Assembly: GCA_030715135.1 (NCBI GenBank)
Contig: JAUYVH010000017.1
Location: forward strand, 1-64,000
Direction: 5' to 3'
DNA length: 64,000 nucleotides
From: Keguizhuia sedimenti
GTDB lineage: Bacteria; Pseudomonadota; Gammaproteobacteria; Burkholderiales; Burkholderiaceae_D
Within the stretch, counting starts at the first letter, position 1; each line of letters starts with the position of its first letter. Position numbers and translations under genes: made by a program. Under the pieces are notes generated by a model. It did no database searches and was not told the DNA's origin. It saw only the letters and a program-made list of their open reading frames with translations. This document shows positions 48,812 to 58,452 of the stretch, in pieces.

Positions 48812-48883
48812 GGCAAACAACCTCCCTTTTTAGGGTTAAGTTTGCCGAAAAACTCGCTCTCTGTCTGGTCCTAAATTCCTAAA

Positions 48884-49130
48884 TCAGATCACAAGCATTC
48901 TGATTTTGCCATCGTTGCCGGCCCGCTCAGGCCGGTGTTCGATTGCCAGCGCAGAATGCGGTCTCTTGTTGTTATTAAATTCGTTGCGCAGCTTGCCATT
49001 GAAGCTTTCAAAAAATCCGTTTTGCCAAGATCTGTCTGGCTTGGTGCAGGCTGGACGAACATTCTGGTCACGTAGCCGGCTCATCGCGGCTGCCACAGTA
49101 AATCCCGCACCGTTGTTGAACCGAATTTAA
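48884..49130 (-). pseudogene. Another IS3-type transposase fragment
   Basis: The frame reads FNNGAGFTVAAAMSRLRDQN, VRPACTKPDRSWQNGFFESF, NGKLRNEF and then jumps to NNNKRPHSALAIEHRPERAG. The DDE Glu region (FFESFNGKLR) and the final RPHSAL motif are recognisable, but about 20 residues usually lying between them are deleted and the front is missing. It belongs to a different IS3 subgroup than the adjacent intact element. Confidence 0.8.
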
Positions 49131-49274
49131 CATACACGAGTTAAAATGAACCACTGTAAAGGTTTCAGTCTACATAAGATTGGTTCCTTACACTATCATT
49201 ACTTAGTGCCCAGCATCCTTCATCTGGCGAAGGCTCTAATGTGTAAACAACTCTAAGTAAGAATCATAGCGTTC

Positions 49275-49754
49275 ATGAATCTAATTCGATTAATGATGGG
49301 GTTTTTTTCCACAAAACACTTTGAACAAGATGAGCACGTTTGCGCAGAAAAAAACTATTCATCCGTAACGGATAAACCCATTGCCGATTCACCGGACACA
49401 CGACACACCATCAACCGAATTGCCCTACAGCAGTTGTTGAATAAGATCCACAGATCTGATTTTCTAGAAACCCTGATCGTCCTCTATCTGCGGGATAGCA
49501 ACCTATGCAATCAGTGCTTGGAGCAAGCCAGTCAAACAGGCGACTATGTATTATGGAGAAAAACGCTGCATGAACTTAAGGGTATGGCAAATAATCTTTG
49601 TCTTGAACGCTTGTCAGATGCCATCGCAAAGGCGCATTCCCTTTCCCAAGAAAATTTCATAGCCGGTTCTCAGGTCGAACTTGCAAGCCTTCAAGACGTC
49701 ATGCGCCAGGCAGAATTCGCCTTGAAGGAAAGCTTGGACAAGCCAGTTTCCTAG
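49275..49754 (+). CDS. Stand-alone HPt phosphotransfer protein
   Basis: A 159-residue cytosolic protein. The second half is an Hpt domain: KTLHELKGMANNLCLERLSD has the phospho-accepting His99 in the HELKG motif, with flanking helices (LQQLLNKIHRSDFLETLIVL; ELASLQDVMRQAEFALKES). The first 45 residues are unlike known domains. It would pass phosphate between a hybrid kinase receiver and a response regulator. The RpfC-like hybrid kinase 200 bases away on the other strand lacks its own Hpt, so it is the obvious donor. Confidence 0.85.
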   Translation: MNLIRLMMGFFSTKHFEQDEHVCAEKNYSSVTDKPIADSPDTRHTINRIALQQLLNKIHRSDFLETLIVLYLRDSNLCNQCLEQASQTGDYVLWRKTLHELKGMANNLCLERLSDAIAKAHSLSQENFIAGSQVELASLQDVMRQAEFALKESLDKPVS

Positions 49755-49955
49755 AGGTGATAGCCGCTTAATTTACGTATTCTAGTCGTCATGCTGGCTT
49801 GCGACATCGTAGTAGGCTGTGTAATCTCAGAAAGACCATCAAGAAAAAAAGCCCCTTCGCACAGGATAAAAAATTTGAACTACGTGCAGCTTTTCGTGCC
49901 AGTTAGTGTGGCACGGCATTAAAATTTCCTTTTCCATCATGCGATTGCCGAGACT

Positions 49956-51635
49956 TCATTGCACGAATTTCTGCACTGTGCAGTGCCTGGCGATGGTTTT
50001 ACGCAATTCATCCATCATAATCGGTTTATGCATGACACCGGATGCGCCTTGTTCAATCAGGCTGTTCTTGGTTGCTTCCGTGGCATCAGCGGTCAGAAAA
50101 TATACCGGTGCAGGACGCGATGCAGATGCGATATACGCGTGCAATACTTCATTACCATACATATCGCCCAAGTTATAGTCCAACAGAATCAGATCAAAAT
50201 AGTCGTCTTGTAGCCGCGCTTGAGCTTGCTCTCCTGACTGTGCCAGCGTCACTCTATGTGCGTCCACTAACAACAGCTCGTGGATTAGCATGCGGTTAAC
50301 GGTGTTATCTTCCGCAACGAGTATTCGCTTTCCCCGTACGACATCGAAATCTTTTTCAGCGTTCTCGACCATCAACACTTTGGGGATACGCGTCATGGTC
50401 AGTTCAAAGGAAAACTCGCTGCCCTTGCCGACTTCACTCTCCAGCGTGAGGCTTCCCCCCAACATTTTCACAATGTCGTAGGCAATGCACATTCCAAGCC
50501 CTGTGCCGGGATATTGATGCATTTTTCCTGTGGATGCACGGTAGAAGGGCTCGAAAACATACGGTATTTCCTCGCGAGGAATCCCGATACCGGTATCTTG
50601 GATACGGAATTGGATACGATAGGCTGTATCGGTCGCCTCTAATAAGGATATCCACACATTGACTGATCCACACCTGGTAAATTTGACGGCATTTCCCGCA
50701 ATATTCATGATTGCCCGCGTTAGATTCATCTTATCAGTCAGCACCGCATCCTCAATGCCAAGATCGCTGTAAAGAGAAAAGGATAATCCTTTGTCGGTAG
50801 CGGGCTTCTCCAGCGTGATACGCAACCGATCGATTAGCTCATTAAGATCGCAGCTTTCCATTTCCGGCTTGGTGGAGCGGCTCCGGTATTTGGCGCTATC
50901 GAGCAAATCGTTGATTTCTTCAAGTAAGTCGTTGGATAGTTTTAAAATCGTATCCGAGATGCCTACGGCCCTTGGATTTCCTTCTATGTTGAGTATCTGT
51001 GCAGCAGCGACAATTCCGTTCAATGGTGTACGCAATTCGTGACTGACGCTAGCAAGTAGGCGTGATTTAGCAAGACTCTCATGTTCTGCTTTACTCCTCG
51101 CATCAATCAGTTTCCTGATCAGGATCGTTGCATAAAGCGGCACCGCAACCAGAAGAATCAAGACCGATGCGCTATTGAAACTGAATAGATGCCAGTGCTC
51201 AGAAAGCGCAATCACCGCTATAAAACCAACAGCCGATGCGCCTTGGCAAATCCACATTGGCTTGGTCCCAATGCGAAAGCCAAAGCCTAAAATCGTAAAC
51301 ATGTAAAAAGCCACAAATAACACCGCTGCCTCCCCTGTTAGGATCAGCCATGCGGACAGCATGAGTGGGTCCAATATCGCAGTGACAGTCATCAACGTTT
51401 CCGGCTTTCCCATCCTTTTATGAGCTACGATTGCGCAAATGAAGTTGTAGGCAAAATACACAATTGCCATACCCACTGGTCCGTATAAGCCATCATTTTC
51501 CGAGGACGGCCCCGTAAGCCAGATTGTGACTATCATGAGCAACACCACCGGTACGCCCAATATCACACGCACTTTCGATTGAGCAATCAGATTAAAAAAC
51601 AGCTCGTCGTTTGCCTTTTTTTTGTCTAGATCCAT
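49956..51635 (-). CDS. RpfC-like hybrid sensor kinase without Hpt
   Basis: A 559-residue membrane kinase. Five or six helices fill about residues 25-175, with FRIGTKPMWICQG, a sequence like the RpfC sensor part. HisKA follows (SVSHELRTPLNG, His199), then an ATPase (NIAGNAVKFTRCGSVNVWIS; GTGLGMCIAYDIVKMLGGSL) and a receiver (RILVAEDNTVNRMLIHELLL; LILLDYNLGDMYGNEVL with the Asp near 485). It ends after the receiver, whereas RpfC continues with an Hpt domain. The ligand is unknown; rpfF is absent here. It converges with the separate HPt gene. Confidence 0.9.
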   Translation of the reverse strand: MDLDKKKANDELFFNLIAQSKVRVILGVPVVLLMIVTIWLTGPSSENDGLYGPVGMAIVYFAYNFICAIVAHKRMGKPETLMTVTAILDPLMLSAWLILTGEAAVLFVAFYMFTILGFGFRIGTKPMWICQGASAVGFIAVIALSEHWHLFSFNSASVLILLVAVPLYATILIRKLIDARSKAEHESLAKSRLLASVSHELRTPLNGIVAAAQILNIEGNPRAVGISDTILKLSNDLLEEINDLLDSAKYRSRSTKPEMESCDLNELIDRLRITLEKPATDKGLSFSLYSDLGIEDAVLTDKMNLTRAIMNIAGNAVKFTRCGSVNVWISLLEATDTAYRIQFRIQDTGIGIPREEIPYVFEPFYRASTGKMHQYPGTGLGMCIAYDIVKMLGGSLTLESEVGKGSEFSFELTMTRIPKVLMVENAEKDFDVVRGKRILVAEDNTVNRMLIHELLLVDAHRVTLAQSGEQAQARLQDDYFDLILLDYNLGDMYGNEVLHAYIASASRPAPVYFLTADATEATKNSLIEQGASGVMHKPIMMDELRKTIARHCTVQKFVQ

Positions 51636-52406
51636 GACGTTACTTTTCTGGTAATTTGTATGTGCTCAGAACGACAGTAGCCGCTAGATATGGTCGAGGG
51701 GCGCAACGTTTCGATTCTGTCATTAGAACGCTATTCTTCACTAGATGCTGGGCACCACTTTATTTTATTGCTTCAATGGTACTCCTCTCATGCTACCGGA
51801 TGGCCTATTGTGTGCAAGCAAATACTAGTATTAGCGGTTACAGTTTTTCTTGTGATGGGGCGGCCCTAAACAGAAAGCCTTTCTGAAAGAAGCTGCCGGC
51901 AGTCGTTGAAGGTGATTGATTGCATATGTGGCATGTGAAGCATTGATAATGCAGTTTGTGAGAGTGGCGCTGTAGCGCAGTACGAGCATTAATAGGATCC
52001 TACTGTCTCCTAACTACAAAAACGTAAAGGGCGGATCCATGGACTGCACTGAGCGCAACCAACTATTTACAAAGAGCCTGTGGCTACTGCCTAGGCGACC
52101 GGAAATAGCAACCACGTTTTAATCCGCAACCATCAGACAGAGCACACCTGGCTGGTCGTTTCTCAACATACAATGTACTTTTGGTAGATTTCTTGAGCAC
52201 GCTAAAGGACGCAACATGCATTAATTAGTTGATGTAATAAAAATGCTATTTTAAAAAATATTGATATACTGATTCTTTGTTTATCAAAAGCAACCAAAGG
52301 TTTCTATACACGAGTGATAAATTGCCTTTCTGGAAACAGAATTTATAAAACAAGAAATCTGATTAGTCTTCGCACCAATCCAGATTGACTTCAACCGTAT
52401 CTGATT
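51636..52406. other. Divergent gap between kinase and NarL regulator
   Basis: 771 bases with no supported gene; short frames only. It should hold the promoters of the hybrid kinase (minus) and of the NarL-type regulator (plus). No clear repeats or operators were recognised. Confidence 0.4.
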
Positions 52407-53069
52407 ATGGCCACACATTCTCCGGTCCGAGTGATGTTGTTGGAAGATGATGAGGCGACTCGCCTCATTCTTACCGAACTTTTGACAACAGATAAGAATT
52501 TTGCGCTCGTTGCGTCCTTTGTGTCACTTTCGGGTGGCATGACATGGCTGGACTCCCATGCACCGGATGTGATGCTGGCTGACCTGCAATTAAAAGATGG
52601 ATTGTCTGTTGAGGCCATCCGCAAGTGCGCACAACGTTACCCACAGTGTGTCATCATGGTGTTGACCTCGTCCTCTGAGTTGGAGCATGTGGATGCGTGC
52701 ATCGAAGCGGGCGCGACGGGCTACCTTCTCAAAGAAGATGGACTACATCACGTTACATGGTCGATCAGGGATCTAGTCAAAGGTGGCGCACCGATGAGCC
52801 CTTTTGTCATTCAACACGTTCTCAATAAAGCACGTTTAGCGATCAGGGGCCTTAAAAGGAAAAGCAAGGAAGGTGTTGCGGGTCTGACCTCGCGGGAAAT
52901 ACAAGTGTTGCAGCTGCTGGAACAGGGACTGTCATACGAGGGGTGTGCTGAACAGCTATCAATTTCTGCGAAGACCGTTCCTTACCATATAAAGAATATC
53001 TACCGAAAGTTAGCAGTCAATACGCGTGGCCAGGCAGTTTTTGAAGCAAAGAGGCGCCGCATCATTTAA
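52407..53069 (+). CDS. NarL/LuxR-family response regulator
   Basis: A 220-residue regulator: receiver with acidic pocket (LLEDDEATR), phospho-acceptor Asp59 in MLADLQLKDG, and Lys in GYLLKEDG. The LuxR-type helix-turn-helix is LTSREIQVLQLLEQGLSYEG, then ISAKTVPYHIKNIYRKLAVN. Its likely partner is the RpfC-like kinase through the HPt protein, because these are the only nearby phosphorelay parts. The start is near a weak ribosome site; another start would change the length little. Confidence 0.9.
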   Translation: MATHSPVRVMLLEDDEATRLILTELLTTDKNFALVASFVSLSGGMTWLDSHAPDVMLADLQLKDGLSVEAIRKCAQRYPQCVIMVLTSSSELEHVDACIEAGATGYLLKEDGLHHVTWSIRDLVKGGAPMSPFVIQHVLNKARLAIRGLKRKSKEGVAGLTSREIQVLQLLEQGLSYEGCAEQLSISAKTVPYHIKNIYRKLAVNTRGQAVFEAKRRRII

Positions 53070-53652
53070 GCAAGCCTTGCACATGAAGTTCTCCCGTCAA
53101 TAATGTCTTGTGCTATGGCACGCATATCCGAGCTTCATGCACCAGTCTATGGCAAGTGTGGCGGAGAGCTTTCCTCGTGGCGCATCTATTGGCTACCACG
53201 GTCGGTTACCGGCACAAAACTTGGCCGCTGACGGCCAATTAAATAGTACTCTTCCCACTTTCGTCTTTGCTGCCTAAGGAGCATATACGTGCTGTTTTAA
53301 GCGCCTTTTCCGGGATATGAATCGTTTCCTGATGCGATAAAATGGAATGAGTTTTAGAACGTTATTTACATAGTTTACTGGCGTTTAGCTGCCAGAAGTA
53401 AGCAGAGGGCGCACTCATTGTCCCTAAAGAATAACTATTGCTAGGGCTGTCGCCTACTTCTGCTTGCGCATGGAATTACTGTTGTGATGTACAACGAGGT
53501 TAAAATGGAAGTCTGGTTTTGCATTTACATCGGAGGTGCAGACTCCGTTGAGCATCCATCTTACGGTACCGAAGAAGTATTTGTGCGCACTTGCTGCGAC
53601 CTGCAAGCATAAGCAGAGCGCGGAGGCCGTTCGAGTTGGGTACTGGCGGCTT
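53070..53652. other. Intergenic, nothing supported
   Basis: 583 bases between the NarL-type regulator and the membrane protein gene (convergent). Only short chance frames were seen on both strands. Confidence 0.4.
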
Positions 53653-54204
53653 TTAGGCATGGGTAGACTTAATAAGCATAAATGGCAGGATCAGCTTGAC
53701 TGCATACAGAATAGTCAGTGTTCCGAGCAGGTCGCCAAAGATCATGACAAAAAATCCCATGCCAACGTTTTGGCTAATGAAAAAGAGCCACACGTTATGC
53801 AATACCGGGTTGGCAATACTGCATGCCAATGCAAACAGCAATAGCCGCTTTGCATTCAGATTCGTCAATGACGCTTGAAGTCCGTATATCTGCTGTGCAG
53901 CTTTATAGATGAGGTAAGGAGCTAGTGCAGAAGCAATGCTTGCACCAAATGCACGCATTGGGTCATTGGGAAAAAAATATTCAATGGACATGACCCAGGA
54001 ACTGATGAATATACCGACTGCGCCTGCTCCGCCAAATAAGAGGGTGCAAAGGAGCCGTACTCCAGCCGGTAAGTAGATCCAGTTCATGCCACGTACGAAT
54101 TCATACGTTGCACTGTGGAAGACCAGTTCATTAAGCAGTGAAACTAATAGAAACAGTATGGCGGAAACAATAGCCAAAACAATATTCAGCTGAGTAAAAA
54201 TCAT
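53653..54204 (-). CDS. Small integral membrane protein, MASE1-like look
   Basis: A 183-residue protein with about five helices (IVLAIVSAILFLLVSLLNEL; LLCTLLFGGAGAVGIFISSW; LLLFALACSIANPVLHNVWL; FGDLLGTLTILYAVKLILPF). The motifs WIYLPAGVRLLCTLLFGG and FGDLLGTL recall the MASE1 sensor module, which normally sits in front of a signalling domain; here it stands alone. Start without a clear ribosome site. Function unknown; it lies divergently from a MarR-like gene and near phosphorelay genes, so a sensory role is possible. Confidence 0.7.
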   Translation of the reverse strand: MIFTQLNIVLAIVSAILFLLVSLLNELVFHSATYEFVRGMNWIYLPAGVRLLCTLLFGGAGAVGIFISSWVMSIEYFFPNDPMRAFGASIASALAPYLIYKAAQQIYGLQASLTNLNAKRLLLFALACSIANPVLHNVWLFFISQNVGMGFFVMIFGDLLGTLTILYAVKLILPFMLIKSTHA

Positions 54205-54292
54205 TTTTTAAAGCGCTAACAATAAAATTTCTTGCTGATGTTTGTTCAGTATGAAAGCGGCATAAAAATTATCTTGAAGACAATGATTAAAT

Positions 54293-54652
54293 ATGAGGAA
54301 AACCAACCGCCCCGCCGACATTTATTTGCGCTTTCTGCAATTAACCGAAGTAATCCACGGCAAGCCTTCACTGCCTCCGTTGAAGCCGCTTGAGGAAAGC
54401 ATCCTGGATTTTGTCGCACGTGCCGGACAGGCCAACGAGCGCTTATCTGTCAGGGATATGATGGCAAGAGATGAGTTCGGCTCGCCTGCAGCTATCCATG
54501 GCAAGATCAAATCAATGCGCCAAAAAGGCTGGATCATGCTTACGGATACAGAGGACGCGCGGCGCAAACAAATCGAATTGACGCAGGCAGCCCTTCTCCA
54601 TTTCGACAAGCTGTCTAAATGCATAGTGCAAGCGACCAAAGTACCCAAGTAA
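54293..54652 (+). CDS. MarR-like winged-helix regulator
   Basis: A 119-residue protein with a winged-helix pattern: EESILDFVARAGQANERLSV, MMARDEFGSPAAIHGKIKSM as recognition helix, and RQKGWIMLTDTEDARRKQIE as the wing. The D-x-R-R-K-x-I-x-L-T sequence is the conserved MarR wing. It is shorter than usual MarR proteins (140-150 residues), lacking parts of the dimerisation helices. Divergent from the membrane protein at 53653, which may be its target. The ligand is unknown. Confidence 0.7.
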   Translation: MRKTNRPADIYLRFLQLTEVIHGKPSLPPLKPLEESILDFVARAGQANERLSVRDMMARDEFGSPAAIHGKIKSMRQKGWIMLTDTEDARRKQIELTQAALLHFDKLSKCIVQATKVPK

Positions 54653-54699
54653 ACTATTCTTTGTTACGATTCCAGGCTGTTCCACGCTTTAACCAGCTT

Positions 54700-54728
54700 G
54701 TTTGCCTCATCTTATGGATGAGGCAAAC
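54700..54728. repeat. 11-bp hairpin after the MarR-like gene
   Basis: GTTTGCCTCAT (54700-54710) and ATGAGGCAAAC (54718-54728) pair exactly around a 7-base loop, 48 bases after the stop. It is probably the transcription end of the gene although no T-run follows. The remaining gap to 55015 shows no gene. Confidence 0.55.
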
Positions 54729-55015
54729 ACCCTAACCTAGGACAGCATTTGGTTAACGTCATTTCCTGACGCCTTCGTCATTACACACCCATATACTTGG
54801 TTTGTCTCCACCATGAATATGGTGGGACACCATGACCTGTCCTTAATTTTCAATACACTGGGGTTAGGTATTTTAATCAGACAGGAAGGAGGAAATGGTC
54901 AAGAGAAAGCAATTTTGCATGGAATAACTCGACCATCTTGACCGCCGCAAAGCGCATGGTGGGCCAGCTCATGGCTTTAGAAATGCTCCTTGCTTGGATA
55001 ATGGACATTGCTTAT

Positions 55016-55504
55016 TTACGGTGGTGTATGACGCACATCCGGCGCAGGATAAAATTTGGCACGGTCATTCTCCCGGTTTCCGCTGGCCGGCAATAGCTGG
55101 CGTAGCCGTTCCCGGACTCGCTCGTAGGTGTGTTCTTTCCCGAGTTCAGACGTTAGTTTGGCCAGCTCAATGCATCCGGTGACGCCGCGCACGGCCGCCG
55201 CCTTGTAGATGCCCTCCAGAATCGACGCCGAATACTTGATGTCTTCCCCAATAATCAAATAGTACGGCACCCACTTGGTATGGGGATTGGTGCGTGCAGC
55301 ACTGAGTAATTCAAACATGCTGCCTTGGTCAAAGCGCACGCCACAGACGATCAGGGCAACCTCATCGTCCAAATGTGCGATGGCCTGTTCCAGCGTATAA
55401 CAAATGATTAGGTCGAACTCGACGCCCAGCACGCTGGAAACAGCCTGCAAGTCAACCGGCCGCACGGCAAGAAGAATTTTGTTAGGCGCGATGGCGTTGC
55501 TCAT
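55016..55504 (-). CDS. Degenerate receiver-like protein
   Basis: A 162-residue protein with the strand-helix order of a response-regulator receiver: KILLAVRPVDLQAVSSVLG, EQAIAHLDDEVALIVCGVRF, WVPYYLIIGEDI. The acidic pair is replaced by Arg-Pro, the phospho-acceptor Asp by Gly (IVCGVRFDQG) and the usual Lys is not seen. So it probably cannot be phosphorylated in the normal way and may act as an atypical receiver or scaffold. The C-terminal helix (HTYERVRERLRQLLPASGN) is basic. It lies close to, but apart from, the phosphorelay genes. Confidence 0.65.
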   Translation of the reverse strand: MSNAIAPNKILLAVRPVDLQAVSSVLGVEFDLIICYTLEQAIAHLDDEVALIVCGVRFDQGSMFELLSAARTNPHTKWVPYYLIIGEDIKYSASILEGIYKAAAVRGVTGCIELAKLTSELGKEHTYERVRERLRQLLPASGNRENDRAKFYPAPDVRHTPP

Positions 55505-55979
55505 AAGTTTTCCAGCCCGACAAGATTTATTATTTATTTTCTTGCATTACTTCAGCATAACCATGCTTGCAGTTTCCGCTAGGTGAATTGGTTACCTTCT
55601 TGATGCAGATAGGAATTGGGTCAAATAGGCCAGTCCTCTCTCGTCGTCCGTACTCTCGATGGAGTAATCAAGCACGTACATGGCGAAACTGGTTGCGACA
55701 CCATCCTACGATAATGCCGATCTAGAAAACACCCCATGAATATGGTAGTCGTGATGTGACCATCACTTTTGCACCTGAGGTTTTTAATAAACATGCCAAT
55801 GCGCTGCTTGCGCCATCATATTGAAAACAAGCAGTCGTCCAAGGTGCGTAGCGCTTGTTCGTTTATTTCTACTTTTTAGGCTTTCGCCATAAATGGGAGA
55901 TTGCTCTCACTTCATTTTATCGTTAATGGAAGCCACACCGACTCTTCAGCACGACCTTGTTGATCCGCCGAGCCATGTC
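55505..55979. other. Intergenic, nothing supported
   Basis: 475 bases between the receiver-like gene and the 3' end of the glutathionyl-hydroquinone reductase gene. No credible frame, repeat or terminator was recognised. Confidence 0.4.
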
Positions 55980-56930
55980 TTATGAGCCGTCATCACCGAC
56001 CGGTGCACAGAAGCGCAGGATAGGACCTGCCGGGACAATGCCTGAGGGATTGATATGCGGATGACTGAGGTAGTAATGGCGCTTGATGTGATCTATGTTC
56101 ACCGTGTCATCAATATCCGGCTGCAAATAAAGCTGGCGCAGGTAGCGTGACAAGTTCGGAAAGTCCTCAATGCGATTGCGGTTGCACTTGAAGTGCCCGA
56201 CATACACGGCGTCAAACCGCGCCAGCGTCGTAAATAAGCGCCAGTCCGATTCTGTGATGGTGTCGCCTAGCAGGAAAGAGTGGGCAGCAAGCCGGGATTC
56301 AACCCAGTCCAACGCACTGAACAAGTTTTCAAAAGCGGCTTGGTAAGCATCCTGTCTGGAAGCGAACCCGCAGCGATAGACACCGTTATTGATGTTTTCA
56401 TAAAGGAAATCATTGATCTTGTCGATTTCCTTGCGCAGCGCTTCTGGATAGAGCTCGATGGAATTGTCGGCCCACTCCGTGAATTCCTGGTCAAACATGC
56501 GCACGATGTCTGCTGATTCATTGCTGACGATGCTGCGCGTTACGGTATCCCACAACACGGGCACCAGAACCCGCCCGGTGTAATCCGCTTGCGCAGCCGT
56601 ATAGAGTTGATGCATAAACTGGAATCCATTTACGTGGTCCGGAAGAGCCTTGCTGAAGGCCCATCCCTGGGTCATCACCGGCTCGACAACGGATAATGAA
56701 ATAATTGATTCAAGCCTTTTCAAGGACCGCGCGATGATGGTGCGGTGTGCCCACGGACAGGCCAGCGACACATAAAGGTGGTAGCGGCCTGGCGCGGCGG
56801 GATACCGGCTTGATGGATCCGCCTTGATCCAGTTCCGGAACGCCGAATCGGCCCGGACAAATGCGCCGCTGGTCTTGTTCGTGTCATACCAGCCTTCGTG
56901 CCACTGGCCATTTTTGAGGTAACCGCTCAT
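55980..56930 (-). CDS. Glutathionyl-hydroquinone reductase (GST omega-like)
   Basis: A 316-residue cytosolic enzyme of the YqjG/Xi-class GST family, which reduces glutathionyl-hydroquinones with glutathione. The catalytic Cys58 is in YVSLACPWAHRTIIARSLK, the family's CPWAHR signature. Also typical are RVLVPVLWDTVTRSIVSNES and NNGVYRCGFASRQDAYQAAF. AAGGAG precedes the ATG. It follows wrbA, which makes quinols from quinones, on the same strand 155 bases downstream, so both serve quinone detoxification. Confidence 0.93.
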   Translation of the reverse strand: MSGYLKNGQWHEGWYDTNKTSGAFVRADSAFRNWIKADPSSRYPAAPGRYHLYVSLACPWAHRTIIARSLKRLESIISLSVVEPVMTQGWAFSKALPDHVNGFQFMHQLYTAAQADYTGRVLVPVLWDTVTRSIVSNESADIVRMFDQEFTEWADNSIELYPEALRKEIDKINDFLYENINNGVYRCGFASRQDAYQAAFENLFSALDWVESRLAAHSFLLGDTITESDWRLFTTLARFDAVYVGHFKCNRNRIEDFPNLSRYLRQLYLQPDIDDTVNIDHIKRHYYLSHPHINPSGIVPAGPILRFCAPVGDDGS

Positions 56931-57085
56931 TCTTCACTCCTTATCAGCAATCCTGACTGGCGCCAGACTTGCCATGGCATTGCGGCGCTTCTTGGCTCAA
57001 GCCGGCAGCCGGTACCGCAGGGAATCCACAATCCCGGAAAATACTTTGCTGCAAACGCCGATTGCGGCGCCCTGCTTGCAAAGAG

Positions 57086-57685
57086 TTAATCAAACAGCTT
57101 GTTGGCGGTTTTTGCAATCAGCATGCCTTGATGGCGTGCGCCTTCCAGTTCGATTGTGGAAGGCTGACGCTGGCCCTGTCCACCGGCAATCGTGGTCGCG
57201 CCATACGGAGCGCCGCCAACAATTTCATCAAGCGTCATCTGCCCCTGATGGCTGTATGGCAGACCTACAATGGTCATGCCAAAGTGCAGCAGATTGGTGA
57301 TGATGGCAAACAGGGTTGTCTCCTGACCGCCGTGCTGGGTCGCGGTGGAGGTGAATGCCCCGCCCACCTTGCCATGGAGCGCTCCGCGCGCCCAGAGACC
57401 GCCGGTCTGATCCAGGAAGCTGGCCATCTGCCCTGCCATGCGGCCGTACCGTGTTGGGCAACCGATGATGATGGCATCATAATTAGCGAGTTCATCGGCT
57501 GTGGCAATGGGAGCGGCCTGGTCGAGCTTGAAATGGGCGCCACGCGCAATATCTTCGGGCACGGTTTCAGGCACGCGTTTGACATCAACGGTTGCTCCCG
57601 TGGAGCGAGCACCCTCGGCGATGGCGCCAGCCATTGTTTCGATGTGACCGTAAGTGGAGTAATACAGAACCAGGACTTTTGACAT
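57086..57685 (-). CDS. wrbA: NAD(P)H:quinone oxidoreductase WrbA
   Basis: A 199-residue flavodoxin-like enzyme that reduces quinones by two electrons, avoiding semiquinones. The FMN phosphate-binding loop is [20 protein letters not shown] at the start, followed by [20 protein letters not shown] and [20 protein letters not shown], all WrbA signatures. Length and end are normal. AAGGAG lies before the ATG. It is in a same-strand run with pirin, DoxX and the glutathionyl-hydroquinone reductase, probably controlled by the divergent LysR gene. Confidence 0.95.
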   Translation of the reverse strand: MSKVLVLYYSTYGHIETMAGAIAEGARSTGATVDVKRVPETVPEDIARGAHFKLDQAAPIATADELANYDAIIIGCPTRYGRMAGQMASFLDQTGGLWARGALHGKVGGAFTSTATQHGGQETTLFAIITNLLHFGMTIVGLPYSHQGQMTLDEIVGGAPYGATTIAGGQGQRQPSTIELEGARHQGMLIAKTANKLFD

Positions 57686-58003
57686 TTAGGTCTCCTTATG
57701 GAAAAGTGATTTTTTTAAATTGAATTGCTGCGCTTAAGCCTTGAACGTTTCGGAAGAAAAATTAACAGTTCGCCTCACCTCTTGCTTAGACTGAGTTTCC
57801 ATCAACGGTTTAATTATTGTCACGACAGTCTTGATCTGTCCTCGAAATGTTTTTGCGTGCTTTTAAGCAGGAAACCGAAGGTTTCCGGGCCAAGCGCCAT
57901 CCACCTGGTCCTTCGCATGCAAGCCGGCCACCCGCCAGGCTGTTTCAATTAATGACGAGTGGCTGACCTCTTTTCCGAGAATTCCGCATGAACTCATTGC
58001 TGC
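57686..58003. other. Gap between doxX-like gene and wrbA
   Basis: 318 bases with no supported gene. It may carry a separate promoter for wrbA and the reductase gene, both read on the minus strand. No operator repeats were recognised. Confidence 0.35.
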
Positions 58004-58435
58004 TTAAGACTGCTTTGCTGCGCGGCTGGGCGCAGCGGTAACGCGTGACTCAATTGCCGGCCGCTCCCGATCAATGACTAATAGCATTCCGCCCAGAATG
58101 GCCAGGTTTTTCAGGAATTGCGTCAGTTCGTTTTGGAAACCGGCTGCATCGGCATTCCAGAATGCATGGAATATCAATGTTGTTGGTACAAGAAACAATG
58201 CAATGACGCTTGCGGCAATGTGCGCTTTGTATCCGGTAATCAGCATGAGGCCGCCGAGCACCTCGATTGCAATCGTGATTGCCAGAAGCAATTCAGCCGC
58301 CGGCAGTCCCGCACTGGACATCCATCCGGCAACATAACCAAATCCCGTGATCTTGCTGATGCCGGAGATAAAAAATAAGGTGCCTAGCAATGCTCTGGCT
58401 ACTGGGTAAAACACTTTGGTTTCGGTTTTCATCAT
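58004..58435 (-). CDS. DoxX-family membrane protein
   Basis: A 143-residue protein with four helices: FYPVARALLGTLFFISGISK with the family's opening, AELLLAITIAIEVLGGLMLI, AHIAASVIALFLVPTTLIFH, and FLKNLAILGGMLLVID. The family is involved in redox or quinone-linked membrane tasks that are poorly defined. AAGGAAAG precedes two successive ATG codons; either may be used. It starts 17 bases after the pirin gene, clearly the same transcript, a common pirin-DoxX pairing. Confidence 0.9.
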   Translation of the reverse strand: MMKTETKVFYPVARALLGTLFFISGISKITGFGYVAGWMSSAGLPAAELLLAITIAIEVLGGLMLITGYKAHIAASVIALFLVPTTLIFHAFWNADAAGFQNELTQFLKNLAILGGMLLVIDRERPAIESRVTAAPSRAAKQS

Positions 58436-58452
58436 CTTTCCTTAAATTGAAA

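Larger units (their letters stand above)
47684..48861 (-). mobile_element. IS3-family insertion sequence, intact-looking
   Basis: About 1.18 kb with imperfect inverted ends: GAGAGTTAGTTTTCGGC (from 47684) against GAGAGCGAGTTTTTCGGC read from 48861 on the other strand. It carries overlapping orfA and orfB with a -1 frameshift site. No clear target duplication was seen. Both frames are open, so the copy may still be active. It lies against an older IS3 fragment at 48884. Confidence 0.85.

Noticed and set aside
49956-51635. An Rpf-type (diffusible signal factor) quorum system
   Set aside because: The kinase has an RpfC-like membrane part, but no RpfF-like crotonase or RpfG-like HD-GYP gene is present, so only the sensor resemblance is reported.
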